The position numbers and the translations under genes are program-made. A stretch of 39,496 nucleotides of DNA, taken from assembly GCA_002279355.1 (NCBI GenBank), contig NCBV01000026.1, forward strand, positions 1 through 39,496, given 5' to 3'. Numbering within the stretch: position 1 is the stretch's first letter; every line of letters starts with the position of its first letter. This document shows, piece after piece, positions 26,976 through 36,800 of this stretch. The notes under the pieces were generated by a model that did not search any database, had not been told where the DNA came from, and worked only from the letters and a program-made list of their open reading frames with translations. This DNA is from Acidiphilium sp. 37-60-79. GTDB lineage: Bacteria; Pseudomonadota; Alphaproteobacteria; Acetobacterales; Acetobacteraceae.

Positions 26976-27614
26976 ATGGAGAGAGAAATTAACGCACCTG
27001 CACCCGCACCAGCCCTCACCGATCGCCTCTCCGCGATTCTGCTCCTCCTCCGCCAAACCCTCGGCGCCCAAGCCCGCACCCTTCGCCTCGCGCCCAGCCT
27101 GCAATGGGCCGTCTGGAACCGCCTCCTCTTCCTCGCCCGCCGCTTTTGCGCCCTCGTCGCCCATCCCCCCAAACCACGCCCCAACCGCACCCGCGCCCCC
27201 AAACCAACACCAACCCCACCCGCGCCAAAAAGCGAACTTTCGCGCCGCAAAGGCTGGCTGCTGCGCCTGCTCCCCGGCTACCAAGCCGCCGGTGCGCGCT
27301 CCCAACTCGCCCACCTGCTCACCGACCCCCATATGATTTCGCTCCTGCGCGAAAACCCCAGCCTGGGCCGCGTCCTGCGGCCCCTCTGCCACATGCTGCT
27401 GATCGCGCCGCCGGACTACCTCAAATTACCGCAAAAACCCCGCAAACCGCGCCCGCCCCATCAGGGCCCCCTGCGCCCGCGCCGCCCCAAACCAGCCGGA
27501 AAACCGCCGCTAACCCTCCTGGAGCACCTGCTGCAAAAATATCCCCCGCCCCAGCGCCCCATGCTCCCCGGCCACCGCTACACCCCCGCACCCCCCTTCA
27601 AAAACAGCGCCTAG
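26976..27614 (+). CDS. Conserved hypothetical, proline/basic-rich
   Basis: 212 residues. A helical N-terminal segment (TDRLSAILLLLRQTLGAQAR) is followed by a Pro/Lys/Arg-rich linker at about 68-90. A conserved-looking core has GWLLRLLPGYQAAGARSQLA, HLLTDPHMISLLRENPSLGR and VLRPLCHMLLI, and a second Pro-rich basic tail ends the protein. I recall similar 'LL.DP.m..Ll...p..gRiLRPLC' cores in Acetobacteraceae proteins of unknown function. There is no signal peptide. The TAG stop lies inside the palindromic element at 27612. A role in nucleic-acid or envelope binding would be a guess. Confidence 0.7.
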   Translation: MEREINAPAPAPALTDRLSAILLLLRQTLGAQARTLRLAPSLQWAVWNRLLFLARRFCALVAHPPKPRPNRTRAPKPTPTPPAPKSELSRRKGWLLRLLPGYQAAGARSQLAHLLTDPHMISLLRENPSLGRVLRPLCHMLLIAPPDYLKLPQKPRKPRPPHQGPLRPRRPKPAGKPPLTLLEHLLQKYPPPQRPMLPGHRYTPAPPFKNSA

Positions 27615-27666
27615 TGTCCTGCCCCTGAAATTCATGAGATGAATTTCAGGGATAAGCAGGCCACTA
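27612..27666. mobile_element. 55-bp MITE-like palindrome
   Basis: TAGTG-TCCTGC-CCCTGAAATTCAT is followed by GAG and the inverse ATGAATTTCAGGG-ATAA-GCAGG-CCACTA. The arms pair almost completely apart from a 4-nt insertion in the right arm, and both ends are TA. This looks like two insertion-sequence ends joined without a transposase; a TA target would fit IS630/Tc1-mariner-type elements. Assignment to a family is inference. Confidence 0.5.
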
Positions 27667-27680
27667 AATCATTGAAATTG

Positions 27681-27733
27681 AACGAAAAAACAAACTTAGA
27701 GCGCGTCGTTGTCAAACGATCACGCTCTAAGCG
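27681..27733. repeat. 53-bp palindromic intergenic repeat, copy 2
   Basis: This copy has 50 of 53 bases identical to 13145-13197. Outer arms CTTAGAGCG / CGCTCTAAG enclose an inner CGTT/AACG. It lies 15 bp beyond the MITE-like palindrome and 41 bp downstream of the pyrE stop codon, again just 3' of a minus-strand gene. Confidence 0.85.
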
Positions 27734-27774
27734 CACCCGGGAGCCACAAAAGGAGCGAAAAAACGAGCGAAAAA

Positions 27775-28503
27775 TTAGCTGGCGGCCTTGCGGGCGGCGG
27801 CTTCTTCGGCGCTGGCAACACCGCCATGCGCGGCGGACCAGCCCACCGGGTTTTCCAAAAATTTGCGCACCACGCCCAACGTCGCCTCAGGAAAATACTC
27901 CCGCTCGCGGCACGCTTCCAACACATCCCACCACGTGCAGAGATGATGCAGCGAAATCCCCATCTCTTTCAGCTTGGCCAAACTGCCCGGAAACACCCCA
28001 TAGAAAAACACCACAAACACATGGTCGCAAATCGCGCCTGCATCGCGCAACGCATTGGCAAATTGGATTTTCGAGCCACCATCGGTGGTCAAATCCTCAA
28101 CCAGCAAGGTCCGCTTGCCCTCCGGCACATCGCCCTCGATCTGCGCATTGCGCCCAAAACCCTTCGGCTTCTTGCGCACATACGACATCGGCAGCCCCAT
28201 CCGGTCCGCAATCCACGCAGCATACGGAATCCCCGCCGTCTCCCCGCCGGCCACCGCCTCAATCGTCTCAAACCCCACATGCCGCGTCAGCTTTTCGACC
28301 GCCAGCTCACAAATCTTGGCGCGGGCACGCGGAAAATAAATAATTTTCCGGCAATCGATATAAACCGGCGCCTTCCAGCCCGAGGTGAAAGTGTACGGCT
28401 CATCCGCGCGAAAATTCAGCGCCTTGATCTCCAGCAGGATGCGCGCCGTCGTCAGCGCGGCATCCCGGTCCCAGTCAGTTGCGTGACCCATACTACTTGT
28501 CAT
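27775..28503 (-). CDS. pyrE: Orotate phosphoribosyltransferase
   Basis: 242 residues from the ATG at 28503, supported by GGAGGG 7 nt upstream. It joins orotate to PRPP in UMP synthesis. YTFTSGWKAPVYIDCRK is the substrate strand. VAGGETAGIPYAAWIADRM follows, the flexible-loop Lys are in RKKPKGFGRNAQIEG, and the PRPP motif is LLVEDLTTDGGSK near residue 120. It is longer than E. coli PyrE (about 213 residues) because of a C-terminal extension ending in an Ala/Glu-rich tail, a form seen in other alphaproteobacteria. It is divergent from icd. Confidence 0.92.
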   Translation of the reverse strand: MTSSMGHATDWDRDAALTTARILLEIKALNFRADEPYTFTSGWKAPVYIDCRKIIYFPRARAKICELAVEKLTRHVGFETIEAVAGGETAGIPYAAWIADRMGLPMSYVRKKPKGFGRNAQIEGDVPEGKRTLLVEDLTTDGGSKIQFANALRDAGAICDHVFVVFFYGVFPGSLAKLKEMGISLHHLCTWWDVLEACREREYFPEATLGVVRKFLENPVGWSAAHGGVASAEEAAARKAAS

Positions 28504-28618
28504 ATCAGACCCTCCATCTCTGGCGCTCGTATCGCGCCCCATCCTCCGCGTAAACACCCGGAGGGAAACATCCTGGCGTAACCATTGCGACGCGCCTTAG
28601 CCGGTAAAGGAACACTCG

Positions 28619-29848
28619 ATGGCCAAAATCAAGGTAAAAAATCCAATCGTCGAAATGGATGGCGATGAAATGACCCGCATCATCTGGGGTTTCATCAAAG
28701 AAAAACTGATCCTCCCCTATCTCGACGTGGATTTGAAATATTACGATCTCGGCATCGAACATCGCGACGCGACCGATGATAAAGTCACCGTCGAGTCCGC
28801 CCTCGCCACCAAGGAATATGGCGTCGCGGTCAAATGCGCGACCATCACGCCCGATGAAGCCCGGGTGAAGGAATTCAACCTCAAACAAATGTGGCGCAGC
28901 CCGAACGGCACCATCCGCAACATTCTCGATGGCACCATCTTCCGCGAGCCAATCATTTGCAAAAACGTCCCCCGCCTCGTGCCGCACTGGTCCGAACCCA
29001 TCGTGATCGGCCGTCACGCTTACGGCGATATCTACCGCGCCGTCGAAACCAAAATCCCCGGCCCCGGCAAAGTCCAACTCTCCTACATCCCCGCCGATGG
29101 CAGCAAACCCATCATCCTCGATGTGCATGATTTCAAAGGCCCCGGCGTGGCGCTCGGCATGCACAACACCAAAGCCTCCATCGCGGGTTTCGCCCGTGCG
29201 AGCTTCAATTACGGCCTGCTGCGCAATTATCCGGTCTATCTCTCAACCAAAAACACCATCCTGAAAGCCTATGACGGCATGTTCAAGGACGTGTTCCAAG
29301 AGATTTTCGACGCCGAATTCAAAGACGCCTTCACCGCCAAAGGCCTAACCTACGAACATCGCCTGATCGATGACATGGTCGCCAGCGCGCTGAAATGGAA
29401 CGGCGGCTATCTCTGGGCCTGCAAAAACTACGATGGCGACGTGGAAAGCGACATCGTCGCCCAAGGCTTCGGCAGCCTCGGCCTGATGACATCCGTCCTG
29501 CTCAGCCCCGATGGCAAAACCGTCGAAAGCGAAGCCGCCCACGGCACCGTCACCCGCCATTACCGCGATCACCAAAAAGGCAAACCCACCAGCACCAACC
29601 CCATTGCCAGCATCTTCGCCTGGACCCGCGGCCTCGCCTATCGCGGCAAGTTCGATGACACCCCCGAGGTCACCGAATTCGCCGAAACCCTGGAACGCGT
29701 CTGCGTGCAAACCGTGGAAGCCGGCTTCATGACCAAAGACCTCGCCTCCCTCATCGGCCGCGAGCAACCCTGGCTCACCACCCAGGAATTCCTCGCCAAA
29801 CTCGATGAAAACCTCCGAACCGCCATGGCCACCCGCAAAGCGGCCTAA
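28619..29848 (+). CDS. icd: Isocitrate dehydrogenase (NADP), homodimeric type II
   Basis: 409 residues, of the eukaryote-like homodimeric subfamily rather than the E. coli type. It oxidises isocitrate to 2-oxoglutarate in the TCA cycle, giving NADPH. The landmarks are [16 protein letters not shown] at the N-terminus, [37 protein letters not shown] (substrate Ser/Asn/Arg), [20 protein letters not shown] with metal Asp residues, and [18 protein letters not shown] for NADP. AAAGGAACACTCG precedes the ATG. It supplies the 2-oxoglutarate sensed by PII elsewhere in the window. Confidence 0.96.
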   Translation: MAKIKVKNPIVEMDGDEMTRIIWGFIKEKLILPYLDVDLKYYDLGIEHRDATDDKVTVESALATKEYGVAVKCATITPDEARVKEFNLKQMWRSPNGTIRNILDGTIFREPIICKNVPRLVPHWSEPIVIGRHAYGDIYRAVETKIPGPGKVQLSYIPADGSKPIILDVHDFKGPGVALGMHNTKASIAGFARASFNYGLLRNYPVYLSTKNTILKAYDGMFKDVFQEIFDAEFKDAFTAKGLTYEHRLIDDMVASALKWNGGYLWACKNYDGDVESDIVAQGFGSLGLMTSVLLSPDGKTVESEAAHGTVTRHYRDHQKGKPTSTNPIASIFAWTRGLAYRGKFDDTPEVTEFAETLERVCVQTVEAGFMTKDLASLIGREQPWLTTQEFLAKLDENLRTAMATRKAA

Positions 29849-29858
29849 CCGCTCGCCA

Positions 29859-29901
29859 TCAGGCGCACACAAGCCGCAGAGCGAGACTTGTGTGCGCCTG
29901 A
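29859..29901. terminator. Long inverted repeat between convergent icd and histidine kinase genes
   Basis: A 15-bp perfect stem TCAGGCGCACACAAG / CTTGTGTGCGCCTGA with a 13-nt loop lies 10 bp after the icd stop and 25 bp from the end of the opposing kinase gene. Its symmetry suits a bidirectional terminator, though neither side has a strong T-run. Confidence 0.7.
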
Positions 29902-29926
29902 TACAAACCCCGATGGCAGACCCATT

Positions 29927-31336
29927 CTAAGTCTGCGTCGCTTCATCCGGTATCGTAATCCGAAACAAGCTCCCTTCGCGCCCGGTGCGCACCAGCTCAA
30001 TCTCTCCCCCATGCGCCCGAATCAAATCGCGCACGATCGCCAGCCCCAACCCAGTGCCGTCGCGCCGCGCCGAACCAACAAACGGCCGAAACAAATTCGC
30101 CCGCGCCCGCTCCGGCAAGCCCGGCCCGTTATCCTCAATCTCGACAATCAACGCCCCCGCCGACTCAAGTGCTGCACGCACCTCCAACCGCCGCCCCCCC
30201 GCCTCAACCGCATTGCGCAACAGATTCAACAACACCCGATGAAACTGATCGCGGTCCAACTGCGTGCGCAAATCGCCCGGCACCGCACAAATAATATCGA
30301 CCCCCGGCGTGAGCAGCCGAACCTGCTCGGCAACATCATCGACCAGCGCCGCCAGCGCTGTCTCTGCCCGCAACACCAAAGGCGGCCCCTCGCGCGCGAA
30401 ATTAAGCGTCTGCGTCACCAACGCCGTCGCCCGATCCACCGCCCCCACCAAGGTCGTCGCCGCACGCTGGGTCAGCGGATCATCGCTCCCTGCCAGTCGA
30501 TCCGCGACCAGCAAGGCCGAGGCCAGAATATTGCGCAAATCATGGCTGATCTTCGCCACCGCCGTCCCCAGCGCCGCGAGGCGCGCATTGCGCCACAAGG
30601 CTGCGCGCAACTCGGTTTGCATTTGGGCAAGCTCACCCGCCGCCAGCGCAATCTCATCATCGCGAAACCCTGCACCATCCGCGACATCAATCGGCGCCGC
30701 CCGCTCCGGATCAGCGCGAAACGCGGCAATGCTCGCGGTGAGCCTGCGGATCGGCAGCACCAAAATCCGATCAAGCGCCAAATACACAACAAGCCCGGTG
30801 GTCAGGGCAATCGCCAGCGAGAGTGCCGCGATATGCTCGGCATAATGCCGTAAATGACGGGTCAGTGCGGCATTCCGCACAATGATTTTTACCGTCACAT
30901 CCGGCCGTAACGGGCTTTGAGCGATGACCAAGGTGGAGTGCGGTGCCAGCCCAATCACGGCCCGGAGCGCGCGCACCATGGAGGCGAGCAAGCTTTCATG
31001 GGTCAAATCCACCGTTGCATTGGGGGCGCGCAACCGGCTCGGCGGCATGACCATCAAGGTTTTGCCGCTGGTCACTAAACTAATGGCCATCGTGCCGGAC
31101 AAGCGCAGCAGCTCATCGCGGGTGGAGAGATCAACCACCCCATGGGGGGATGCCGCCACGGTAATCGCCGCGAGGTGGGCGTCGGTCACCCGGTTGAGCA
31201 ACCAGGCATCCCGCTCCAACCCGAGGCTGGGGAGCAGGATCATTACTTCCACCAGCAACGTCACGACCACGGTCAACCGCAGTAGCCGCGCCGATAGGCT
31301 ACGGACCCGGCGCCCGCGTGGCCGATCAATCGCCAT
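29927..31336 (-). CDS. Sensor histidine kinase
   Basis: 469 residues from the ATG at 31336. An N-terminal span (LLRLTVVVTLLVEVMILLPS) and a second near residue 170 (AALSLAIALTTGLVVYLAL) enclose a periplasmic sensor of about 125 residues with no family I recognise. A HAMP-like linker (LDRILVLPIRRLTASIAAF) leads to the phospho-acceptor KISHDLRNILASAL, then N box NLLRNAVEAGG, G1 DNGPGLP and G2 GTGLGLAIVRDLIRAHGG. No response regulator is adjacent. Its start overlaps the patatin gene by 11 bp. G/C strand composition changes within this gene. Confidence 0.9.
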   Translation of the reverse strand: MAIDRPRGRRVRSLSARLLRLTVVVTLLVEVMILLPSLGLERDAWLLNRVTDAHLAAITVAASPHGVVDLSTRDELLRLSGTMAISLVTSGKTLMVMPPSRLRAPNATVDLTHESLLASMVRALRAVIGLAPHSTLVIAQSPLRPDVTVKIIVRNAALTRHLRHYAEHIAALSLAIALTTGLVVYLALDRILVLPIRRLTASIAAFRADPERAAPIDVADGAGFRDDEIALAAGELAQMQTELRAALWRNARLAALGTAVAKISHDLRNILASALLVADRLAGSDDPLTQRAATTLVGAVDRATALVTQTLNFAREGPPLVLRAETALAALVDDVAEQVRLLTPGVDIICAVPGDLRTQLDRDQFHRVLLNLLRNAVEAGGRRLEVRAALESAGALIVEIEDNGPGLPERARANLFRPFVGSARRDGTGLGLAIVRDLIRAHGGEIELVRTGREGSLFRITIPDEATQT

Positions 31337-32285
31337 GCTGCAGCGTCTGGCCCACCGCGCGACCGGCGCGGAATAATTTCTCCAAAAATCCCCGCTCGGC
31401 GCTGGCGCGCGATTCCGCACTCAATCCATTCAGCGCGGCATCGGCGCTGTAATCGATCAGCTGCGTCTCAGCAGGCACATAAGCCAGTTCTGCTTCGATC
31501 GCGGCCTGAAACGCGAGTTCCTGCACCCGGTTCAAAATATCGCCCGGCTGTTCGGGAACGCCTTTGCGTGACCGGCTCTGCGCGCGGATCAGCACCAGCC
31601 GTTCCGGCCGGCGGGCTAGCAGCGGCGCCAACGGCGGATTGCCTGCATAAGCGCCGTCCCAATAAGCGACGCCCTCAATCATTACCGCCGGAAACGCCGC
31701 CGGCAGGCAGGCCGAGGCCAGCAACGCATCGACGGTGATCGCGCCATTGGCGAAAATGCGGAGTTTTCCTGATTCCACGGCAGTCGCCGCAACAAACAAA
31801 GCCGGGGCGGATGGATCGGCCAGCGCGGTGCGATCCAGCAAATCATTGAGAATCGGCCGGAGCGGATTTTGCCCCAGCGGATTAACCGAGAGCGGCCCAA
31901 AAAAACTGCTCATCGCCGATAATCCTTGCATGGCAAACGCATTGGACATGCCCCGGCCAATCTCGAACCCTGGCACCCAGCGATCCAGCGCGCCCATCAT
32001 CGGCGCAAACCAATCGCTCGCCACCACCCGGTCCCAGAACCGCGCCATCTGCGCCCGCGCCCCATCCGTGCCGCCTTGCACCAGCCCTTGCACCGCCATG
32101 GTGGCGAGAATCGCCCCGGATGATACGCCGCATACCGAATCGAAGCGGAACCCTTGTTCCAGCAACGCATCCAGCACCCCCCAGCTATAAGCCCCGTGCG
32201 AACCCCCGCCTTGTAAAGCGAGGGCAACTTGATCGCGTTTGGAAATGGTCATCCCCGAATGTGGCACAGAGCGCAGATCAGTCAT
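31326..32285 (-). CDS. Patatin-like phospholipase
   Basis: About 319 residues from the ATG at 32285; an alternative ATG is at 32252. Patatin-type lipid acyl hydrolases use a Ser-Asp dyad. The oxyanion loop is LALQGGGSHGAYSWGVLDAL, the nucleophile elbow is CGVSSGAILA (GxSxG), and the Asp is in YWDGAYAGNPPL. There is no signal peptide, so it probably acts on the inner face of the membrane. Its 3' end overlaps the sensor kinase start, implying cotranscription, and tRNA-Gln lies just upstream. The 17 codons before 32285 lie in tRNA sequence and are not used. Confidence 0.88.
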   Translation of the reverse strand: MTDLRSVPHSGMTISKRDQVALALQGGGSHGAYSWGVLDALLEQGFRFDSVCGVSSGAILATMAVQGLVQGGTDGARAQMARFWDRVVASDWFAPMMGALDRWVPGFEIGRGMSNAFAMQGLSAMSSFFGPLSVNPLGQNPLRPILNDLLDRTALADPSAPALFVAATAVESGKLRIFANGAITVDALLASACLPAAFPAVMIEGVAYWDGAYAGNPPLAPLLARRPERLVLIRAQSRSRKGVPEQPGDILNRVQELAFQAAIEAELAYVPAETQLIDYSADAALNGLSAESRASAERGFLEKLFRAGRAVGQTLQHGD

Positions 32286-32304
32286 AGCGCGGCGGGAATG
32301 CGGG

Positions 32305-32379
32305 TGGCTGGGGAGGGAGGATTCGAACCTCCGCATGGCGGAATCAAAATCCGCTGCCTTACCGCTTGGCTACACCCCA
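32305..32379 (-). tRNA. tRNA-Gln (TTG anticodon)
   Basis: The reverse strand forms a cloverleaf: acceptor TGGGGTG, D arm AGCCAAGCGGTAAGGC, anticodon stem GCGGA/TCCGC with loop TTTTGAT (anticodon TTG), T arm GGAGG-TTCGAAT-CCTCC, discriminator G, and encoded CCA at 32305-32307. The 3' acceptor strand is CTCCCCA, so position 6 faces 67 as a U-U mismatch. Confidence 0.95.
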
Positions 32380-32526
32380 ATTGCTGACCCATCGGTACCC
32401 GTCTGATATGGGTTTCGGCTGCGAAGGTAAAGACCCGCGTGCGCAGCAAGGCTGATTTCATGCAAATATGGAGTGGTCGCTGGTGACAATCCAGGCTAAA
32501 CCGGGCGCGAAAATCGGAGAAACACC

Positions 32527-33729
32527 ATGGATTTGATCGCCGCCCGCCTTAACCGCATCAGCCCGAGCCAGACCATCGCGATCTCGACCAAGGCGCGGCA
32601 GCTCAAAGCCGAGGGGCGTGATATTATCAGCCTATCCGCCGGTGAACCCGATTTCGACACGCCCGCCCATGTCAAACAGGCTGCGATCGAGGCCATTGAG
32701 CGGGGTGAAACCAAATATACCGATGTCGCGGGCACGCTGGCGCTGCGCAAGGCGGTTGCCGCGTCGTTTTTGCGCGATCACGGCATTACCTATAGCCCCG
32801 ATGAAATCATTGTCTCCACCGGCGGCAAGCAGGTGATTTTCAATGCCATGCTCGCGACCATCGAAGCGGGGGACGAGGCGATCATCCCGACGCCTTGCTG
32901 GGTTAGCTATCCCGACATTGTGCAACTTGCCGAAGGCAAGCCGGTTTTTGTGCCGTGCGGCCCGAATGCTGGGTTCAAATTGCGCGCCGAGGACCTCGAA
33001 GCCGCGATCACGCCGCGCACCAAATGGCTGATCCTGAACACCCCCTCCAATCCGACCGGTGCAGCCTATTCGGCCGAGGATTTGCGACCGATTTGCGATG
33101 TATTGCTGCGCCACCCGGATGTTTGGATTTTTACCGATGATATTTACGCAAAGCTGACCTATGACGGGTTCAAACCTGCAACCGTCGTCGAGGTCGAGCC
33201 GCGGTTGCGTGATCGCACGGTGACGATGAATGGGTGTTCCAAAGCCTATGCAATGACCGGCTGGCGTATCGGCTTTTGCGGTGCGCCGGTTCGGCTGATT
33301 AAGGCGATGGATAAATTGCAAAGCCAATCGACCTCGAACACCTCCTCAATCAGCCAAGCCGCAGCCGTCGCGGCCCTTACCGGCCCGCAAGACGCGATCG
33401 AGACCATGCGCCAAGCCTATCAAGCCCGGCGTAATTTGGTGGTGGCGATGCTCAATGAGGCGCCGGGCCTCACCTGCGCGACGCCTGAAGGGGCGTTTTA
33501 CGTGTTTCCCTCGGTCGCAGGCTGTATTGGCAAAACCAGCGCTGGCGGCAGCTTGATCAAGGATGATGCTGATTTTGTCGCCGCCTTGCTCGATGAACAA
33601 GGCGTGGCGGCGGTGCACGGTGCGGCCTTTGTGTTTCCGGGGCATTTCCGGGTGAGCTACGCGACCGATACGGAAACGTTGCGCGAAGCCTGCACGCGGA
33701 TCCAGAAATTTTGCGCGGGTCTGCATTAA
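32527..33729 (+). CDS. aatA: Aspartate aminotransferase (class I, 1-beta type)
   Basis: 400 residues. It transfers the amino group between aspartate and 2-oxoglutarate; alphaproteobacterial members of this branch may also act on prephenate. SLSAGEPDFDTPAHV, KYTDVAGTLALRKAVA, STGGKQVIFNAML, NTPSNPTGAAYS and TDDIYAKLTYD are present. The PLP Lys is in MNGCSKAYAMTGWRIGF near residue 239, and a substrate Arg is in FRVSYATD. The ATG has AGAAACACC upstream, a weak ribosome site. The reading uses more G-rich codons than the genes before 30 kb. Confidence 0.93.
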   Translation: MDLIAARLNRISPSQTIAISTKARQLKAEGRDIISLSAGEPDFDTPAHVKQAAIEAIERGETKYTDVAGTLALRKAVAASFLRDHGITYSPDEIIVSTGGKQVIFNAMLATIEAGDEAIIPTPCWVSYPDIVQLAEGKPVFVPCGPNAGFKLRAEDLEAAITPRTKWLILNTPSNPTGAAYSAEDLRPICDVLLRHPDVWIFTDDIYAKLTYDGFKPATVVEVEPRLRDRTVTMNGCSKAYAMTGWRIGFCGAPVRLIKAMDKLQSQSTSNTSSISQAAAVAALTGPQDAIETMRQAYQARRNLVVAMLNEAPGLTCATPEGAFYVFPSVAGCIGKTSAGGSLIKDDADFVAALLDEQGVAAVHGAAFVFPGHFRVSYATDTETLREACTRIQKFCAGLH

Positions 33730-33807
33730 TACAATCATAAATTATTAAACTGCATTGAACCACCAGAGATTGTGATTTACCTTATCGCTCCGTAACGGAG
33801 AGATCGG

Positions 33808-36800
33808 TTGAATCCCTCGCTTAGTCTGCTCGCGCCCGGCTCGGTCATCGCGGTCGATGGTGTTTTGCTGCCGCTGGATCTAGCGCCACCCGGCGGGATC
33901 GCTGTTGCTGATTCGGCGTCGGCGGTCACCATCACCCTGACCAGCCTGTTGGATTTGTCGGTGAGTGCGACGAACGGGGTCAGTATGTCGAGCGCGTCCG
34001 GCGCGCTGACGCTGAGCGGATCGCTCGCGGCGGTGAACGCGGCGCTGGCCGGTTTGCTGATCGAGGCGAATTTTATCGGCGCTGCAGCGTTGACCATCGA
34101 TGTCGCCGGCGTGCCGCTGCTGCCGGGGTCCAGCCTAACCGGACCGCCGCTGCTACAGACGCTGAATGTGACCAGCATCGCCGATACGCCGCCCGCCTTT
34201 ATCGCCCCGCCGACCAGCCTCGCGGTTAGTGCGGGCAGTGCGGCGGCGTTGGGGCTGACGCTGGCGGATGATCCGGCGGTCGCGCTAGGGCCGGGGGCGG
34301 GCGAGACGCTGGCGGTGACGTTGATCGCAACCGATGGGGTGTTTGTGCTCCCCACCAGCGAACCGGGCTTGGATGTTATCGGTGCTGACGGTTCCACTCT
34401 GGTGCTGGTGGGTAACGCCGCAAACATCGCGGTGTTTGACAGCGCGTTAGCCGGGGTGAGCTTGAATGCGGCAGGCAATGGCGCGGTGGAGTATATTGCG
34501 CGGCAATCCGGCAGCGTCTTGCCCGCACAAATCACCTCAGGCAGCGTGACTATTAACGCGACTGGTTCACTCGCCGCCGCCAGTGCGACTTGGCTGGGCG
34601 GCGCGGGTGATTGGCAGAATGGCAATTTCTGGTCGGCGAGCGCGGTGCCGAACCTCGCCAGCGACGTGACCATTCATACGCAGGCAACCGTGCTTGGTGA
34701 GGGGGTTGCCGGGGCGCTCACGCTCAGCGCCGGAGCGACGCTTGATTTGATCGGCGCGGTGAGCGTCGCGGGGCCGTTAGCGCTCGCCGGGGTGGGCGCT
34801 GGTCTGATGATCGATGCGGGCGCGGCACTCACGGCCAGCGGGGCGGTGGTGCAATCGGGCGCGTTTCTCGCGGATTTTGGCGCACTCACGCTGGATGGGT
34901 TGGATGCGGTGGGGGTTGTGCTGTTGCCCGGCGGCGGCACGCTCAACGGCCCGTTGGCGGTGGCGGCGGGTGGCACGGTGGATTTTTCTGGTTTGTTGCA
35001 AGCGGGCGCGGCGGCACCCACCAATTCCTTGGTCGCGATCAGTCTCGCCGCCGATGCGGTATTGGCAGGGGCGGGGACGCTGCTCGCCGGGAATTTTAGC
35101 GAATCGGACAATCTCGCTGGGCCGGGGACCATTCTGGCGCTCGGTCCGGCACCCCTGACGGTGGATGCCGGCTCGATGGGTGGCGGGGTGAATTTGGTGA
35201 TCGAGCCGGGGGCGGTGTTGGAATTAGCGCCGGTTGCGCCGCTTTATGGGGTGTTTAATCCGACGCCGATCACGGTGGGTGGTGATGCCACCATCAGCTT
35301 TGCGCCGGGCGCCAGTGCCGCGCAAAATCAAGGCGGCTTTGCCAGCCCGCGCGGCGAGCAAGGCGGGGTGCTGGTGATTGATAATCCGCTTGATTTCGCT
35401 GCGACCTTGAGCGGATTTGTCGCGGGTGATCGGATCGTGCTGCCCACGCTGACGTCGCTCACCGTGTTTAATGTGAGTGCCCATTCGTTTTTGGTGTCGG
35501 GCATTGATCAATCCGGTGCGAACGAAATTATCACCATCAATGCCAGCTTGCCGCCCGGCACCTTGCCGGTGGTGGAAACCGATCAAGCCGGGCAATCGGT
35601 GATTGGCCTGCGTGCCAGCGCCGCCGCGCTGACGTTGAACGATACGCCGGCGAACGCGGCGTTGATCGATGCGGCGGTAACCGCCGGGATCGGCATTGCC
35701 GAAACCATTATCGGGCTGGGGCTGCAAGTGCCGGTCAACCCGACCAGCGGCTTGATCCTGACCATCAACGCCGCGCATGGCGCGGTGGCGCTCGCTGGGG
35801 CTCAAGCGGCGTCGGCCAGCCTGACGTTGAGTGCGGCGTCCGCCCTGGCGCTGGATGATCAATTAGCGGCTTTGGTGTTTACCCCGCTCGGTACCGGCAG
35901 CGGCGATGTACTGAGCTTTATCGGCGGCAGTGGTTTGGCCGGGCTGACTGCGGCGATCGGCATCACCATTGCGCCCGCGGCGACATTGTTCTCTGCCGGG
36001 GCGACGGATGCGGTGTTTGGCGCGGCCAGCACTTGGCTCGGTGGTGCGGCCCCCGCCAATGGCGATTTGGCGGTGCTGGGGGCGCATCAAGGGGCACCGA
36101 TTTTGCTCACTGGGCCGGGTGAGGCGGGGGCCTTGGTGGTTGAAGGCGGCTACGATCTGGCCGGGAGTTTTGTGTTGCCAGCGCTATCGGGCACGGCGCT
36201 CAGCGTGGCGGCCAGCGGATTTGCGTTGCTTGATGCTAATGCGGTGATCTCGCTGGGCGGTGGCGCACAGGTGAGCGGCGGCACGCTTGGCGTGGCGGGC
36301 GCGTTGAGCGCGCCGGGGCAACGGATCGCGATTGATCAAGGTTGGCTGGAATTGACCGGCTCGGCGTCCGCGGCTGGGTTGGTGCTGGGCGATTTGGGCA
36401 TCGCGCAAGCGGGGATCAGCGGAACCTTGACGGTTAGCAGTGCCACGCTGGGCGGGGCTGGGGGTGCTGTTGGGATATGCGCCGCCACCGGTCAGGCGGT
36501 GCTGGATTTTGGCGCGGTCACCGCCCTTGACGCGACAATCGCGCTGGGTGGCTCAGCCTTGTTGCAGGCATCCACGCTCGATTTGCTGGCCGGATCGGTC
36601 GGGCTCGCGCAAAATGCAACGCTGGAGGTGAGCGGCGCCATCGACCTCGCGTCCGGAGCATCGCTCGCCATCGGGCCGGTGGCATTGTTGTCGGCCGGGA
36701 CGCTCGTGGATGCGGGGCTGATGAGCGATGCGGGCACCCGAACGACGATTGAAGGCGGGTTGACCCTGCTGGCGGGCGGAGGTTTGGCGATCAATGATGG

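Noticed and set aside
29888-30853. 321-codon plus-strand frame opposite the histidine kinase
   Set aside because: Arg/Pro/Gln-rich shadow; the kinase motifs on the minus strand are unambiguous.
33730-33807. AT-rich gap as a possible replication origin near the skew change
   Set aside because: No DnaA-box cluster or AT-rich 13-mers seen; only 78 bp; 2.9 kb from the composition switch.
35224-35862. Arg/Gln-rich minus-strand frame inside the giant Hint gene
   Set aside because: Complement of low-complexity Ala/Gly coding sequence; no motif.
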